A stretch of 15,993 bases of DNA from Gp6-AA40 sp046732795 (lineage in GTDB: Bacteria; Acidobacteriota; Vicinamibacteria; Vicinamibacterales; UBA2999). Below are positions 1 to 8,457 of this stretch, piece after piece (the stretch's first letter is position 1; every line of letters begins with the position of its first letter). The stretch is taken from NCBI GenBank assembly GCA_046732795.1, contig JBKPNV010000004.1, positions 1-15,993 on the forward strand, written 5' to 3'. Position numbers and translations under genes: made by a program. The notes beneath the pieces are model-generated. The model saw only the letters and a program-made list of their open reading frames with translations, made no database searches and was not told where the DNA came from.

Positions 1-503
1 ACGCCGACAATACCGAACCGGCTCCCCTCGCCGATCGGCACTTCGATTGTCGCAATCGTCGCGGCTGCGTTCTTCTCGACGTGGAACCGCAGCATCTTGG
101 CGTAGTCCATCTTGTAGACGTGATCGCCGGAGAGGACGATGACGTGTCTCGGGGCTTCGCGTTCGACGGAGTAGAGATTTTGATACACCGCGTCTGCTGT
201 GCCGAGGTACCAGTGCTCTCCCACTCGTTTCTGTGGCGGCAGAATCTCGATGAACTCTCCGAGCTCCTCGCTGACGACGCTCCACCCCAGCCGAACGTGA
301 CGGCTCAACGACAGTGACTTGTACTGAGTGGCGATGAAAACGCGTCGCAGACCCGAGTTGAGACAGTTGCTCAGCGTGAAGTCGATGATGCGGTAGGGGC
401 CGCCGAAATAGACAGCGGGCTTGGCTCGATCCTTGGTTAAGGGATACAGGCGCTCACCTGCGCCGCCGGCCAGCAGGATGACGAGGATATCGTCGAGTTC
501 CAT
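1..503 (-). CDS. glgC: Glucose-1-phosphate adenylyltransferase (ADP-glucose pyrophosphorylase), N-terminal part
   Basis: This enzyme makes ADP-glucose from ATP and glucose-1-phosphate, the committed step of bacterial glycogen synthesis in the cytoplasm. The reading frame opens at an ATG at 503 and stays open to the window edge, giving about 167 residues of a family usually near 400-430, so the C-terminal part lies outside. Visible family motifs are the nucleotide-binding loop LLAGGAGERLYPLT (residues 10-23), then DRAKPAVYFGG (25-35), YRIIDFTLSNCLNSG, the WYLGTADAVYQN glucose-1-phosphate region and LSGDHVYKMDY with the metal-binding Asp. The gene diverges from the secreted-protein operon at 764, and a possible promoter lies at 574-601. 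Family assignment is very secure. The symbol assumes the missing part is ordinary. Confidence 0.95.
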   Translation of the reverse strand, partial: MELDDILVILLAGGAGERLYPLTKDRAKPAVYFGGPYRIIDFTLSNCLNSGLRRVFIATQYKSLSLSRHVRLGWSVVSEELGEFIEILPPQKRVGEHWYLGTADAVYQNLYSVEREAPRHVIVLSGDHVYKMDYAKMLRFHVEKNAAATIATIEVPIGEGSRFGIVG

Positions 504-573
504 GACACGGTGCTCGCCCCTCTCCGGATGGGCGCGAACGAAGGCGCTTGGAAGCCGTCACGGAGGGGCTGCG

Positions 574-601
574 ATCTTAACATGCCGTCCCCGGCAGTCA
601 G
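574..601 (-). promoter_or_regulatory. Possible sigma70-type promoter of glgC
   Basis: Read on the minus strand, CTGACT (596-601) and TAAGAT (574-579) are 16 bases apart, about 70 bases upstream of the glgC ATG. The -35 matches the consensus at four of six positions. It is plausible by position and sequence, but in GC-rich DNA such matches occur by chance. Confidence 0.4.
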
Positions 602-667
602 TAGACGGACGCGGGAGGCCGCCGGCTATTCGCGAGGAATCAGGCCATTTTTGCGGGTGATTGTTGT

Positions 668-696
668 TTGACTTGCCGCGAGTAGCTGCCTATGAT
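668..696 (+). promoter_or_regulatory. Sigma70-type promoter of the 764-3952 secreted-protein unit
   Basis: TTGACT (668-673) and TATGAT (691-696) are separated by exactly 17 bases, a near-consensus housekeeping promoter. Transcription would start near 703, leaving a leader of about 60 bases. An in-frame ATG at 692 lies inside the -10 box and would not be on this transcript, which supports the ATG at 764 as the true start of the next gene. Confidence 0.75.
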
Positions 697-763
697 CAGG
701 CGATTCGGATTCTTGGATACTCCGCACTGGGATCTACGCTCCGCGGAGGAGAGAGAGGCATTC

Positions 764-1984
764 ATGCACGGTCGTCGCGCTCTTATCTTGACTGTCGCCC
801 TCACGTTTGTATGCGGCGCGTGGCCTGTTTCCGCGCAACGCAACAACGACAACAAGGGAAAGCAACAGCAGCAATCGCAACGTCCCCCCCAGGAACAGCA
901 GGATGTGCAGGCGCTCGTCACACTCGTCGATACGGCGCTGATGGCGGACACCGGTGTGCCCGTGCCGACGCCTGGCGCGCAGGCTCCGGCGGCTCCGGTC
1001 ACGCCCAAGCCGCTTGCCTTCGGTGCTCCTGACAAGAGCGAAGGGGAAATTCCAGTCAAGTGGCAGTCGAACCACTTTGTGAAGGGCCAGAGCGGAGATA
1101 CCTACGTTCCCTTCACGCTTGCGGTCGACAAAGGGCAACTCGCAAAGGGCGCGGCGCTCTATGTGCGCATCGTGAGTGCGGAACAGGCCGCGGCGTTTGC
1201 CTCGGCGATGGCCTCGATGGCAGCGCCGCCGAAAGACGGCAAACCCGCAGCGGCGCCTCCACGTCCGACATTTCAGTGGGATAGCGTCCACTTCCTCGAC
1301 GCTCCGGACGGCCAGCTTTCACGAGCTGTCCAGCTCAAGCCTGGACAGTACATCGCGTTTATTGCGGTGAAGGAGAAGTCTCCAGCTGCGGCCGGCAATC
1401 AGCGCAACAACGATCGCAATCGCAACAACAACGACAAGAATGCCCCACCCGCCGCAGCCGCCGCGGGTCCGGTTGGATTGCTTCGTCATGAGATCACGGT
1501 GCCTGACTACAACGTCCCGGATCTGAAGACGAGCTCGGTGATCGTGGCTCAGTCGGTCGAGCCCTTGAAAGCGCCGCTCCCGGCAGACCAGCAGGAAGCC
1601 AATCCATACGTCTTCGGGCCCATGCGCATCGTGCCCTCGCCCGACGGGAAGTTCTCGAAAAACGGAGAGCTGAGCGTGATCTTCTGGATCTACGGCGCCA
1701 AGGAAGCGGGCTCCGGCAAGCCTGACGTCGTCGTCGAATACAACTTCCATCAGCGTCTGCCAGAAGGCGAAAAGTACTTCAACAAGACGGCGCCGCAGCC
1801 GCTGAATGCCCAGACGTTACCACCTGAATTCAGCATTGCGGCCGGTCACCAGTTGCCCGGCAGCCTTGTCATCCCTCTTTCCAGTTTTCCGGCGGGAGAT
1901 TACCGACTCGAGATCAAGGTCACTGACAAACCCTCGGGGGCAATGTTGACGGAGAGCGTCAACTTTACGGTTCTACCGGTGTAA
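764..1984 (+). CDS. Secreted protein with Asn/Gln/Arg-rich tracts and a C-terminal beta-sandwich-like region (unknown function)
   Basis: This 406-residue protein has no function I recognise. The ATG at 764 was chosen because a purine-rich ribosome site (GGAGGA at 745-750, AGAGAGG at 752-758) precedes it, and because translation from there begins with a clear signal peptide (MHGRRALILTVALTFVCGAW, cleavage probably after VSA). A longer in-frame start at 692 lies within the promoter. The mature N-terminus is rich in Asn, Gln and Arg (QRNNDNKGKQQQQSQ), and a second Asn/Arg tract followed by Pro/Ala lies near residues 210-240. The last ~130 residues (NPYVFGPMRIVPSPDGKFS onward) have the alternating pattern of an extracellular beta-sandwich and resemble, from memory, domains common in acidobacterial secreted proteins. 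It is probably co-transcribed with the outer-membrane-type gene 63 bases downstream, so a shared envelope role is likely but inferred. Confidence 0.85.
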   Translation: MHGRRALILTVALTFVCGAWPVSAQRNNDNKGKQQQQSQRPPQEQQDVQALVTLVDTALMADTGVPVPTPGAQAPAAPVTPKPLAFGAPDKSEGEIPVKWQSNHFVKGQSGDTYVPFTLAVDKGQLAKGAALYVRIVSAEQAAAFASAMASMAAPPKDGKPAAAPPRPTFQWDSVHFLDAPDGQLSRAVQLKPGQYIAFIAVKEKSPAAAGNQRNNDRNRNNNDKNAPPAAAAAGPVGLLRHEITVPDYNVPDLKTSSVIVAQSVEPLKAPLPADQQEANPYVFGPMRIVPSPDGKFSKNGELSVIFWIYGAKEAGSGKPDVVVEYNFHQRLPEGEKYFNKTAPQPLNAQTLPPEFSIAAGHQLPGSLVIPLSSFPAGDYRLEIKVTDKPSGAMLTESVNFTVLPV

Positions 1985-2047
1985 GGCCGCCTGCAGGTCG
2001 CCGGCGGTAATCGACCGGCCCGCTATGGCCGTGAGAAGGGCTTCACA

Positions 2048-3952
2048 ATGATGCGGATGCGATCCTGGTCGTGTATCGGGGTCATGGTGTTGGCGGGTGC
2101 AGCCACCCCCGCACGCGCGCAAGTCGTTGCCCTTCCGCAGATCGCTCTCGCCCCTCAACTGAAGGCGTCGAGCAATTCTGCTCCCATCAAACCGTCCGAG
2201 CTCAGTGGCATTGTCAAAGACGAGCTCGGAACGCCACTCTCGGGCGCCGTCGTGTCGGCGCTTGGTTCGACGTCAGCGTTTGCCGTATCGAACGAGGACG
2301 GGCGGTTTACCTTCCGAAATCTACCACCGGGACCCTATCTGGTCCGGGCGCATCTCCAGAATTACGTGCCCTCGCGCGGCCGCGTCGTGCAGGTCAGCGT
2401 CGACGGGCGCTCGATTTCGACGATTGAACTGACTCGGAAAGCCGGAACCACTGATCCTTCGGTGATTGCTGCCGGCGTAGGCCTGGTCGATCAGCCTGCG
2501 GCGACGTCACCACCGGAATCAGAGGAACGGCACGAGCACGACGAGTTGGCGTGGCGGCTTCGTCACCTGAAGCGCAGTGTCCTGAAGGACGCTGAGTCGA
2601 CGATCGCTGGACTGGATAGCGACGATTCATTGCTCGGCGATTCGCTTTCCACAATGAGTCGCGCGATTGGTGACTCCGCGCGTGTCGCGTCCTCGCTGTT
2701 TTCCGATCTCCCGGTGAATGGTCAGGTGAACCTGCTGACCTCCACCTCTTTCGATCATCCGCAGGACTTGTTCTCTCTGAACGGTCTCGCTCCGCGCGGT
2801 GTCGCCTACGTCTCTATCGAGGCGCCTGGCTCGACGGGCGACTGGAGAATGCGAGGGACGATGACGCAGGGCGATCTGGCGTCATGGATCGTCGCAGGCT
2901 CCTACGTTCGCCATCAGCCGGCTTCGCATGCTTACGAGGCGGGTGTCTCGTACTCGATGCAGCGCTACCTTGGCGGCAACGGCGATGCGCTTGTCGCGAT
3001 GCGTGATGGCAGCCGCAACGTCGGTGCGATGTACGCGATGGACAACTGGAAGATCACACCGGAACTGCAAGTCAGTTACGGAGCGAAGTACGCCCGTTAT
3101 GACTATCTGGCGGACCGCGGATTGATTAGTCCTCGCGTGACGATGATCCTGCAGCCGGACTCGAACGACAGTCTCAGAGTCCGCACGACGCTGATGCATC
3201 GGGAGGTCGCTCCAGGCGCAGAGGAATTCATTCCTCCATCGGTCGGCCTCTGGCTGCCACCGGAGAGGACGTTCTCGCAGGTATCGCGCGCCTCGTTCGT
3301 GCCCGAGCGGCACGATCAAATTGAGTTGGCGGTCGATCGACAGTTTGCAAACAAAGTGATTGTGGGGGTCCGTGCCTTCACCGAGCAGGTGGAGGATCAG
3401 GTGGTCACGGTGTTCGGGTTGTCGTTTGCCGATACTCCGGCCGAAGTCGGCCACTACCAGGTGGGATCGGCCGGTGACTTCGGTGCGCACGGCTGGGGTG
3501 TGACCTTCACCCGCACGGTGGGTGAGAGCCTGCGGGCGACAGTCGACTACACCCAGGCGCAGACCACCTGGCGCGGCCGGTCGATGGATAGCGACACCCT
3601 GGCGTCGCTGGTGCCGTCGGTCCGGCGCGGCGACGAGACCATTCACGATGTCACCGCGTCCGTGGAGAGCGTCCTTGCTGCGTCGGCAACACGTTTGCTG
3701 GTCGTCTACAAGGTGAACACCGCCTACGCGGCGTCGCGAGCTGGCGACACGGCCCCGACCGCTGGCGTTCGCTTCGATGTTCAGGTGAATCAGGCGTTGC
3801 CGTTCCTCAATTTTACGAACGCGCAATGGGAGATGCTGGTCGCGGTGAGCAACCTCTTCAAGGAAGCGCTCTACGAAAACTCGGTTTACGACGAATTGAT
3901 GGTCGTACGGCCGCCAAAGCGGGTTCTGGGAGGGGTAACAGTCAGATTCTAG
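2048..3952 (+). CDS. Carboxypeptidase-regulatory-like domain protein with a probable outer-membrane beta-barrel
   Basis: This 634-residue protein starts at an ATG preceded by GAGAAGGG seven bases upstream. A signal peptide ends at about residue 24 (ATPARA, then Gln). Residues ~50-125 form a carboxypeptidase-regulatory-like beta-sandwich (SGIVKDELGTPLSGAVVSAL, then NEDGRFTFRNLPPGPYLVRA), the domain found at the N-terminus of many Bacteroidota and Acidobacteriota TonB-dependent receptors. After a charged linker, residues ~225-634 alternate in the manner of beta-strands and end in Phe (GGVTVRF), as outer-membrane barrels do. I see neither a TonB box nor a recognisable plug domain between them, so active TonB-coupled uptake is uncertain. 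The gene follows the Asn/Gln-rich secreted protein and ends at two hairpins. A barrel-type outer-membrane protein is likely; the substrate is unknown. Confidence 0.8.
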   Translation: MMRMRSWSCIGVMVLAGAATPARAQVVALPQIALAPQLKASSNSAPIKPSELSGIVKDELGTPLSGAVVSALGSTSAFAVSNEDGRFTFRNLPPGPYLVRAHLQNYVPSRGRVVQVSVDGRSISTIELTRKAGTTDPSVIAAGVGLVDQPAATSPPESEERHEHDELAWRLRHLKRSVLKDAESTIAGLDSDDSLLGDSLSTMSRAIGDSARVASSLFSDLPVNGQVNLLTSTSFDHPQDLFSLNGLAPRGVAYVSIEAPGSTGDWRMRGTMTQGDLASWIVAGSYVRHQPASHAYEAGVSYSMQRYLGGNGDALVAMRDGSRNVGAMYAMDNWKITPELQVSYGAKYARYDYLADRGLISPRVTMILQPDSNDSLRVRTTLMHREVAPGAEEFIPPSVGLWLPPERTFSQVSRASFVPERHDQIELAVDRQFANKVIVGVRAFTEQVEDQVVTVFGLSFADTPAEVGHYQVGSAGDFGAHGWGVTFTRTVGESLRATVDYTQAQTTWRGRSMDSDTLASLVPSVRRGDETIHDVTASVESVLAASATRLLVVYKVNTAYAASRAGDTAPTAGVRFDVQVNQALPFLNFTNAQWEMLVAVSNLFKEALYENSVYDELMVVRPPKRVLGGVTVRF

Positions 3953-3961
3953 GTTCGCGGA

Positions 3962-3983
3962 CGTAGCTGAATTACCAGCTACG
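3962..3983. repeat. Perfect 8-bp inverted repeat (first of two consecutive hairpins)
   Basis: CGTAGCTG (3962-3969) and CAGCTACG (3976-3983) can form an 8-bp stem with a six-base AATTAC loop, starting nine bases after the stop codon of the outer-membrane gene. The terminator hairpin follows four bases later. Paired hairpins may protect the 3' end of the message or support termination. Confidence 0.7.
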
Positions 3984-3987
3984 ACTC

Positions 3988-4017
3988 AAAATGGGGGAGC
4001 GGTGCTCCCCATTTTTT
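3988..4017 (+). terminator. Intrinsic terminator after the outer-membrane protein gene
   Basis: GGGGAGC (3994-4000) pairs with GCTCCCC (4004-4010) around a GGT loop. With G3993 bulged, AAAAT and ATTTT extend the stem, and six T residues follow (4012-4017). This is a classic Rho-independent terminator. It ends the 764-3952 unit and separates it from the kinase gene, whose start lies only 29 bases later. Confidence 0.88.
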
Positions 4018-4045
4018 GGCACCGTTTTCGACTCCATTAAGTTGG

Positions 4046-6997
4046 ATGACACGTTCTAGTCCTTGGATTTCTTCGGCGTGGCCGGCGACGTGGAGCCGGT
4101 GGTCACGACCTGCGCTGCCGGTCATCGTCGTGGCGGCATTGTTGTGCCTGGGCATCGCCAATATCACTGCCCGCGCGACCTGGCACGAAGTCGAAGATGG
4201 CGTGTTGTGGACCACGGGACCTGATGGTGCGGTTGTGGACGAGGTGGCGAAGGGGAGTCCGGCGGAACGCGTCGGGCTGAAACGCGGCGATCTGCTGCTC
4301 GCGATCGACGACCGCCCAATTCAAAGCGCCGCCGATGTCATCGATGTCCTGCACGACGCCGGTAACGATGAGCGAACGATTCGCTACACGGTGCTTCGTC
4401 TCGGCACGCGCGAAGTGCTCGATGTGCGTTTGGCGCCCGCGCCCAATGGCCCCGGCGCGCTGTATTTCGTCCTCGCGGCGGTGGGCGTTTTCACGCTGCT
4501 GGTTGGCGGTGGGGTCAGACTGAGACGGCCGCGCGATCCCGCGACGCTGCACTTTTTCTGGCTGGCAGTGGCGTTCTTCGGGGTATTCACGTTCTCGTTC
4601 AGCGGGCGGCTCGACCGGCTCGATTGGGTCTTCTACTGGGCAGACGCCGTGTCGATGCTGGCGCTGCCGCCGATGTTCCTGCACTTCACACAGGTGTTCC
4701 CGGAGCGTCGCCACGGGTGGAGTCGAGGTCCTCTGGCGCGCGCTGTAGCGCTGTTGTATGTTCCGGCGCTCGCACTTGGAGCTGCCCGGGTCTTTGCGAT
4801 CGTGCGGAGCTCGGTTGATCCGCAACTGTTTGTCAGGCTCGAGTCGCTGCTCGATCGGCTCGTGTTTCTGTACTTTGCGCTGTGTTTCCTTGGCGGCTTG
4901 ATCGCCTTGCTCCATGCGCGTTCTCAAGTCGGCACGATGACTGCGCGGCGTCAGCTGCGCTGGATCGCCTGGGGCACGGCACTCGGCGCCGGCACGTTCG
5001 CGGTCGGGTACGCGCTGCCGTACGCACTCGGCGCGGAGCCATCGTTACCGATGGAACTGTCGGCGGTGCCCCTGAGTCTGATTCCACTCGCCTTTGCCTC
5101 TGCCATCGTCCGTTACCGATTGCTCGACATCGAAGTCATCGTCAAACGTGCGCTGGTCTATATCACGGCTTTTGCGGCCGTGGTGGTGATCTATGCGGTC
5201 GTGCTCGAAGCGGTGCGGACGGTTCTCTTGAAGGGAGAGGGATCGAATCAGTGGGTGCTGGCGCTGTTGGCTGTCCTGGTGGCGGTCGTACTGACGCCGC
5301 CGATCAAGGACTTCGTTCAGAACCTGCTCGACCGGGCGTTCTACCGTGATCGCTACGACTACCGCCGCGCCCTGATCGGGTTCGCGCGCGATCTCAACAG
5401 CGACCTCGATCTGCATCGCTTGTCCGAACGGCTCGTCGCGCGCGTTGTCGAGACGCTCCTTGTGGACCGAATGACACTCATGCTCGCGGATGAGACCGCC
5501 CCTCATTTCGGCTCGATGCGGTCGTCCGGCTTCGGCGATCGCCTGCCTCCCGCATTGCCGAAGCGATCGGCGATAGGGCGGCGTCTGTGCGACGGTAACA
5601 TCGTCTCGCTCGACGATCCGACAGCCGTTGGCCGTTTCACGCTCGAAGAGATCGAGTTCTGGCGCGATGCCGGCCTCTATTACTTCGTTCCTTGCGTCGC
5701 AAGCGACGGCACCATCGCGGTGCTTGCCGTGGGCCGGAAGGACACAGGCGAGCCTTTGAGCAGTGAAGACATTGGTTTGCTGTGGGCGGTGGCCGGACAG
5801 ATTGCGACCGCGCTCGAGAACGCCAGACTGTATCGTCAACTCCATCTGAAGGCGGTCGAAGTCGATCGCATGCGCGCCTTCAACGAAAACATTCTCGAAT
5901 CGCTTGACCATGGGCTGCTCGTGCTCGACCTCGACGATCGGGTCGTTCGCTGGAATCAAGCGCTGGAACAACTCTACGGTGTCTCGCGGACGGATGCGTC
6001 GGGCTGCGCGTTGAGTGAACTGTTCGACTCCGCGTTCGTCGAGGCGGTGCGTGCGGCGCGCCGTGATACGCCTGAAGGCGCGACCTTGTCCCGCATGCCC
6101 GTCGTTGCCCGTGGTACGCGCGCCGGCGAAACTCTCATTGTCAACGCCGCCGTCGTGCCGCTGCGCGCCGAAGAAGGACGCATACCCGCGACGGCGGGCA
6201 CCATTGTGATCATCGAGGATGTGACCGCGCGAGTGCAGCTGGAAGAGCAGCTGCGTCTGTCGGAGAAGATGGCCTCGATCGGGTTGCTGGCGGCCGGCGT
6301 TGCTCACGAGGTCAACACGCCGCTGACCGGCATCTCGAGTTTCACGCAGATGCTGCTCGAAGGCGCCGACCCGCATGATCCGCGGACGCGACTGCTGGAG
6401 AAGATCGAGCGTCAAACCTTCAGGGCTGCAAAGATTGTCAATGGCCTGCTCACTCTGTCGCGACCCGCCTCGACCGATCGGTCGTCCTACGACGTCAACA
6501 TGGTGATCACGGACGTACTGGGCCTGCTCGAGCATCAATTTGAAATGCATCGCATTCGGGTGCGGCGCGAGTTGAGCGAGACGCCTGTTGTCGTGTTGGG
6601 ACTCGAGCACAAACTGCAGCAGGTTTTCCTGAACCTGTTCCTCAATGCTCGCGACGCGATGCCCAAGGGCGGCTGGTTATCGATTGCCACGCGCACCGAG
6701 GGAACCAGAGTGATTGCGGAGGTGTCTGATACCGGGTCGGGGATTCCAAGCGAGTACCTCGCGCGCATCTACGATCCGTTCTTCACGACGAAGGCGATCG
6801 GGCAAGGCACGGGGCTCGGTCTCTCGATTACCTACGGCATCGTGCGCGAGCACGAAGGCAGCATCGAGTGCGAGAGCGCGATTGGGCAAGGGACAACGTT
6901 CATTCTGTCGTTTCCAGCCGTGGCTGACGAGCGTTCGGCGCTTGCGAGCCACGGCATGTCGGGCCGGGTAGCTGGGCCGGGACAAGGTCTGTTGTGA
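4046..6997 (+). CDS. Membrane sensor histidine kinase with PDZ, multi-TM, GAF and PAS domains (NtrB-like)
   Basis: This 983-residue kinase is the sensor of a two-component system. A first membrane segment (about residues 23-42) is followed by a PDZ domain (about 55-130, with SPAERVGLKRGDLLLAIDD) and then several hydrophobic helices to about residue 430. A GAF domain (~449-597) and a PAS domain (~613-730, with GLLVLDLDDRVVRWN) follow. The kinase core has the phosphoacceptor His754 in GVAHEVNTPL, the N box Asn867 (NLFLNARDAM), the DTGSG box at Asp895 and the GTGLGLS box at 921, so it looks catalytically complete. I chose the ATG at 4046. A TTG at 4016 also opens the frame but lies in the terminator T-tract. 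No good ribosome site precedes the ATG. The regulator gene overlaps its stop by one base. The signal sensed is unknown; a PDZ domain suggests binding of protein C-termini. Confidence 0.93.
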   Translation: MTRSSPWISSAWPATWSRWSRPALPVIVVAALLCLGIANITARATWHEVEDGVLWTTGPDGAVVDEVAKGSPAERVGLKRGDLLLAIDDRPIQSAADVIDVLHDAGNDERTIRYTVLRLGTREVLDVRLAPAPNGPGALYFVLAAVGVFTLLVGGGVRLRRPRDPATLHFFWLAVAFFGVFTFSFSGRLDRLDWVFYWADAVSMLALPPMFLHFTQVFPERRHGWSRGPLARAVALLYVPALALGAARVFAIVRSSVDPQLFVRLESLLDRLVFLYFALCFLGGLIALLHARSQVGTMTARRQLRWIAWGTALGAGTFAVGYALPYALGAEPSLPMELSAVPLSLIPLAFASAIVRYRLLDIEVIVKRALVYITAFAAVVVIYAVVLEAVRTVLLKGEGSNQWVLALLAVLVAVVLTPPIKDFVQNLLDRAFYRDRYDYRRALIGFARDLNSDLDLHRLSERLVARVVETLLVDRMTLMLADETAPHFGSMRSSGFGDRLPPALPKRSAIGRRLCDGNIVSLDDPTAVGRFTLEEIEFWRDAGLYYFVPCVASDGTIAVLAVGRKDTGEPLSSEDIGLLWAVAGQIATALENARLYRQLHLKAVEVDRMRAFNENILESLDHGLLVLDLDDRVVRWNQALEQLYGVSRTDASGCALSELFDSAFVEAVRAARRDTPEGATLSRMPVVARGTRAGETLIVNAAVVPLRAEEGRIPATAGTIVIIEDVTARVQLEEQLRLSEKMASIGLLAAGVAHEVNTPLTGISSFTQMLLEGADPHDPRTRLLEKIERQTFRAAKIVNGLLTLSRPASTDRSSYDVNMVITDVLGLLEHQFEMHRIRVRRELSETPVVVLGLEHKLQQVFLNLFLNARDAMPKGGWLSIATRTEGTRVIAEVSDTGSGIPSEYLARIYDPFFTTKAIGQGTGLGLSITYGIVREHEGSIECESAIGQGTTFILSFPAVADERSALASHGMSGRVAGPGQGLL

Positions 6998-8451
6998 TGC
7001 GCCGTAACGGTTCCATTCTCGTCGTCGATGACGAAGAAATCATGCGCGAGATCCTCGAAGCGCTGCTGGCGCGCGAGGGGTATCACGTGCGTCTGGCGTC
7101 GAGTGCCGAAGAGGGTCTCGATCTGGCACGGTCGTTCCCGTTCGATGCCGCGATCGTGGACGTGATGATGCCGGGCATGGACGGACTGGCCATGCTCGAA
7201 GAGCTGAAGAAGCAGGACGATGACCTGCCGGTGTTGATGGTGACGGCATTCGCCTCGGTGGAGACGGCGATCACCGCGATGAAGCGCGGCGCATTCGACT
7301 ACATCACCAAGCCATTCAAGAACGACGAGGTCCTGGTGGTCGTGCGGAACGCCGTCGAGCGCCGCCAGCTCATGGCGGAGAACACGGCGCTCAGGCAGAA
7401 CCTGCAGGCGCAGTATCAGAAGTTCGCGGGCATCATCGGACGCAGCCCGCGCATGAAGCAGGTGTTCGACCTGATCATCCAGGCGGCGCCAAGCCGCTCC
7501 ACGATTCTGATCACCGGTGAGAGCGGGACCGGTAAGGAGCTGGTCGCGCGAGCGATTCACTCCAACTCTCCGCGTGCCGATCGTGCGTTCGTGACGGTGA
7601 ACTCGGGTAATCTTCCGCCCGACCTGCTCGAGTCAACGCTGTTCGGCCATGTCAAAGGCGCGTTCACAGGTGCGATCTATCCGAAGAAGGGGCTGTGCGA
7701 TCTCGCCGATAAGGGGAGCATCTTCTTCGACGAAATAGGGAACATTCCGCCGGACACGCAGGCCAAGCTGCTCCGCGTCATGCAGGAGCGCGAGTTCATG
7801 CGTCTTGGCGGGATGGAGACGATCAAGGTCGACGTCAGGATCATTGCGGCGACCAACTGTGACTTGCGCCATATGGTCGGGGAGGGGCGATTCCGCGAGG
7901 ATCTCTACTACCGCCTGCACGTCATCAACATCTATTTGCCACCGCTGCGCGAACGCAAGGACGACATTCCGTACCTGGCGCAGCACTTTCTCGAAAAGTA
8001 CTCGACCGAAAACGGCAAACCCACGCTCGATCTCACGGCCGATGCGCTCGACCTGCTGATGGAATACGACTGGCCGGGGAATGTTCGCGAACTCGAGAAC
8101 GTGGTCGAGCGAGCGGTGGTCTTGAGCTCGGGTGCTCACATCGGTCCCGACCTCGTGCCGGAGCACGTCCGATCGGCGCCGATGTTCCATATCCCGAAGT
8201 TCGTGGTCCCGCCCGAAGGCATCTCGTTCAAGGACGTGATCACGAATGTCGAAAAGCGCCTGATCGAGTCAACGCTGGAGGCGGCCGGCGGCGTTCAGAA
8301 GAAGGCAGCGGAGCTGCTGAAGATCAAGCCGACGACTCTGAACGAGATGATCAAGCGTTACGAGATCGGAACGCGGCGACGCAAGGCTGGAACCGAAGAC
8401 AACAATTCGCGATCGCGTCCATTTCCCGCTGCGGAACTCACGAGGGAGTGA
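6997..8451 (+). CDS. NtrC-family sigma54-dependent response regulator
   Basis: This is the output half of the two-component system, a 484-residue transcription activator acting with sigma54 RNA polymerase. The receiver domain (residues 1-120) has the acidic pair Asp11/Asp12, the phosphoacceptor Asp55, Thr83 and Lys105. The AAA+ domain (~145-380) has Walker A GESGTGKE (174-181), the sigma54-contacting GAFTGA loop (221-226) and Walker B GSIFFDEI (240-247). A Fis-type helix-turn-helix (~425-465) closes the protein, followed by a short basic and polar tail. The ATG at 6997 shares its A with the kinase stop codon (TGATG), indicating translational coupling. A GTG one codon earlier is also possible. 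CAAGGT upstream may serve as ribosome site. Its target promoters cannot be read from the window. Family assignment is very secure. Confidence 0.95.
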   Translation: MRRNGSILVVDDEEIMREILEALLAREGYHVRLASSAEEGLDLARSFPFDAAIVDVMMPGMDGLAMLEELKKQDDDLPVLMVTAFASVETAITAMKRGAFDYITKPFKNDEVLVVVRNAVERRQLMAENTALRQNLQAQYQKFAGIIGRSPRMKQVFDLIIQAAPSRSTILITGESGTGKELVARAIHSNSPRADRAFVTVNSGNLPPDLLESTLFGHVKGAFTGAIYPKKGLCDLADKGSIFFDEIGNIPPDTQAKLLRVMQEREFMRLGGMETIKVDVRIIAATNCDLRHMVGEGRFREDLYYRLHVINIYLPPLRERKDDIPYLAQHFLEKYSTENGKPTLDLTADALDLLMEYDWPGNVRELENVVERAVVLSSGAHIGPDLVPEHVRSAPMFHIPKFVVPPEGISFKDVITNVEKRLIESTLEAAGGVQKKAAELLKIKPTTLNEMIKRYEIGTRRRKAGTEDNNSRSRPFPAAELTRE

Positions 8452-8457
8452 CTCTGC

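Noticed and set aside
692..763. Upstream ATG extending the secreted 406-aa protein by 24 residues
   Set aside because: The ATG lies inside the -10 hexamer TATGAT, and the extension would place charged sequence ahead of a good signal peptide that has its own ribosome site.
2882..3826. 314-residue open frame on the minus strand
   Set aside because: It is antisense to the outer-membrane protein gene, is rich in Arg and His as expected from a GC-rich shadow frame, and shows no family motif.
4016..4031. Possible sigma54 promoter (TTGGCACC) before the kinase gene
   Set aside because: The -24 half is good but the -12 half reads TCGA rather than TTGC, and initiation would fall on the start codon.
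5045..6610. 521-residue open frame on the minus strand
   Set aside because: It lies wholly within the histidine kinase gene on the opposite strand and has shadow-frame composition. The kinase motifs in the plus frame are decisive.
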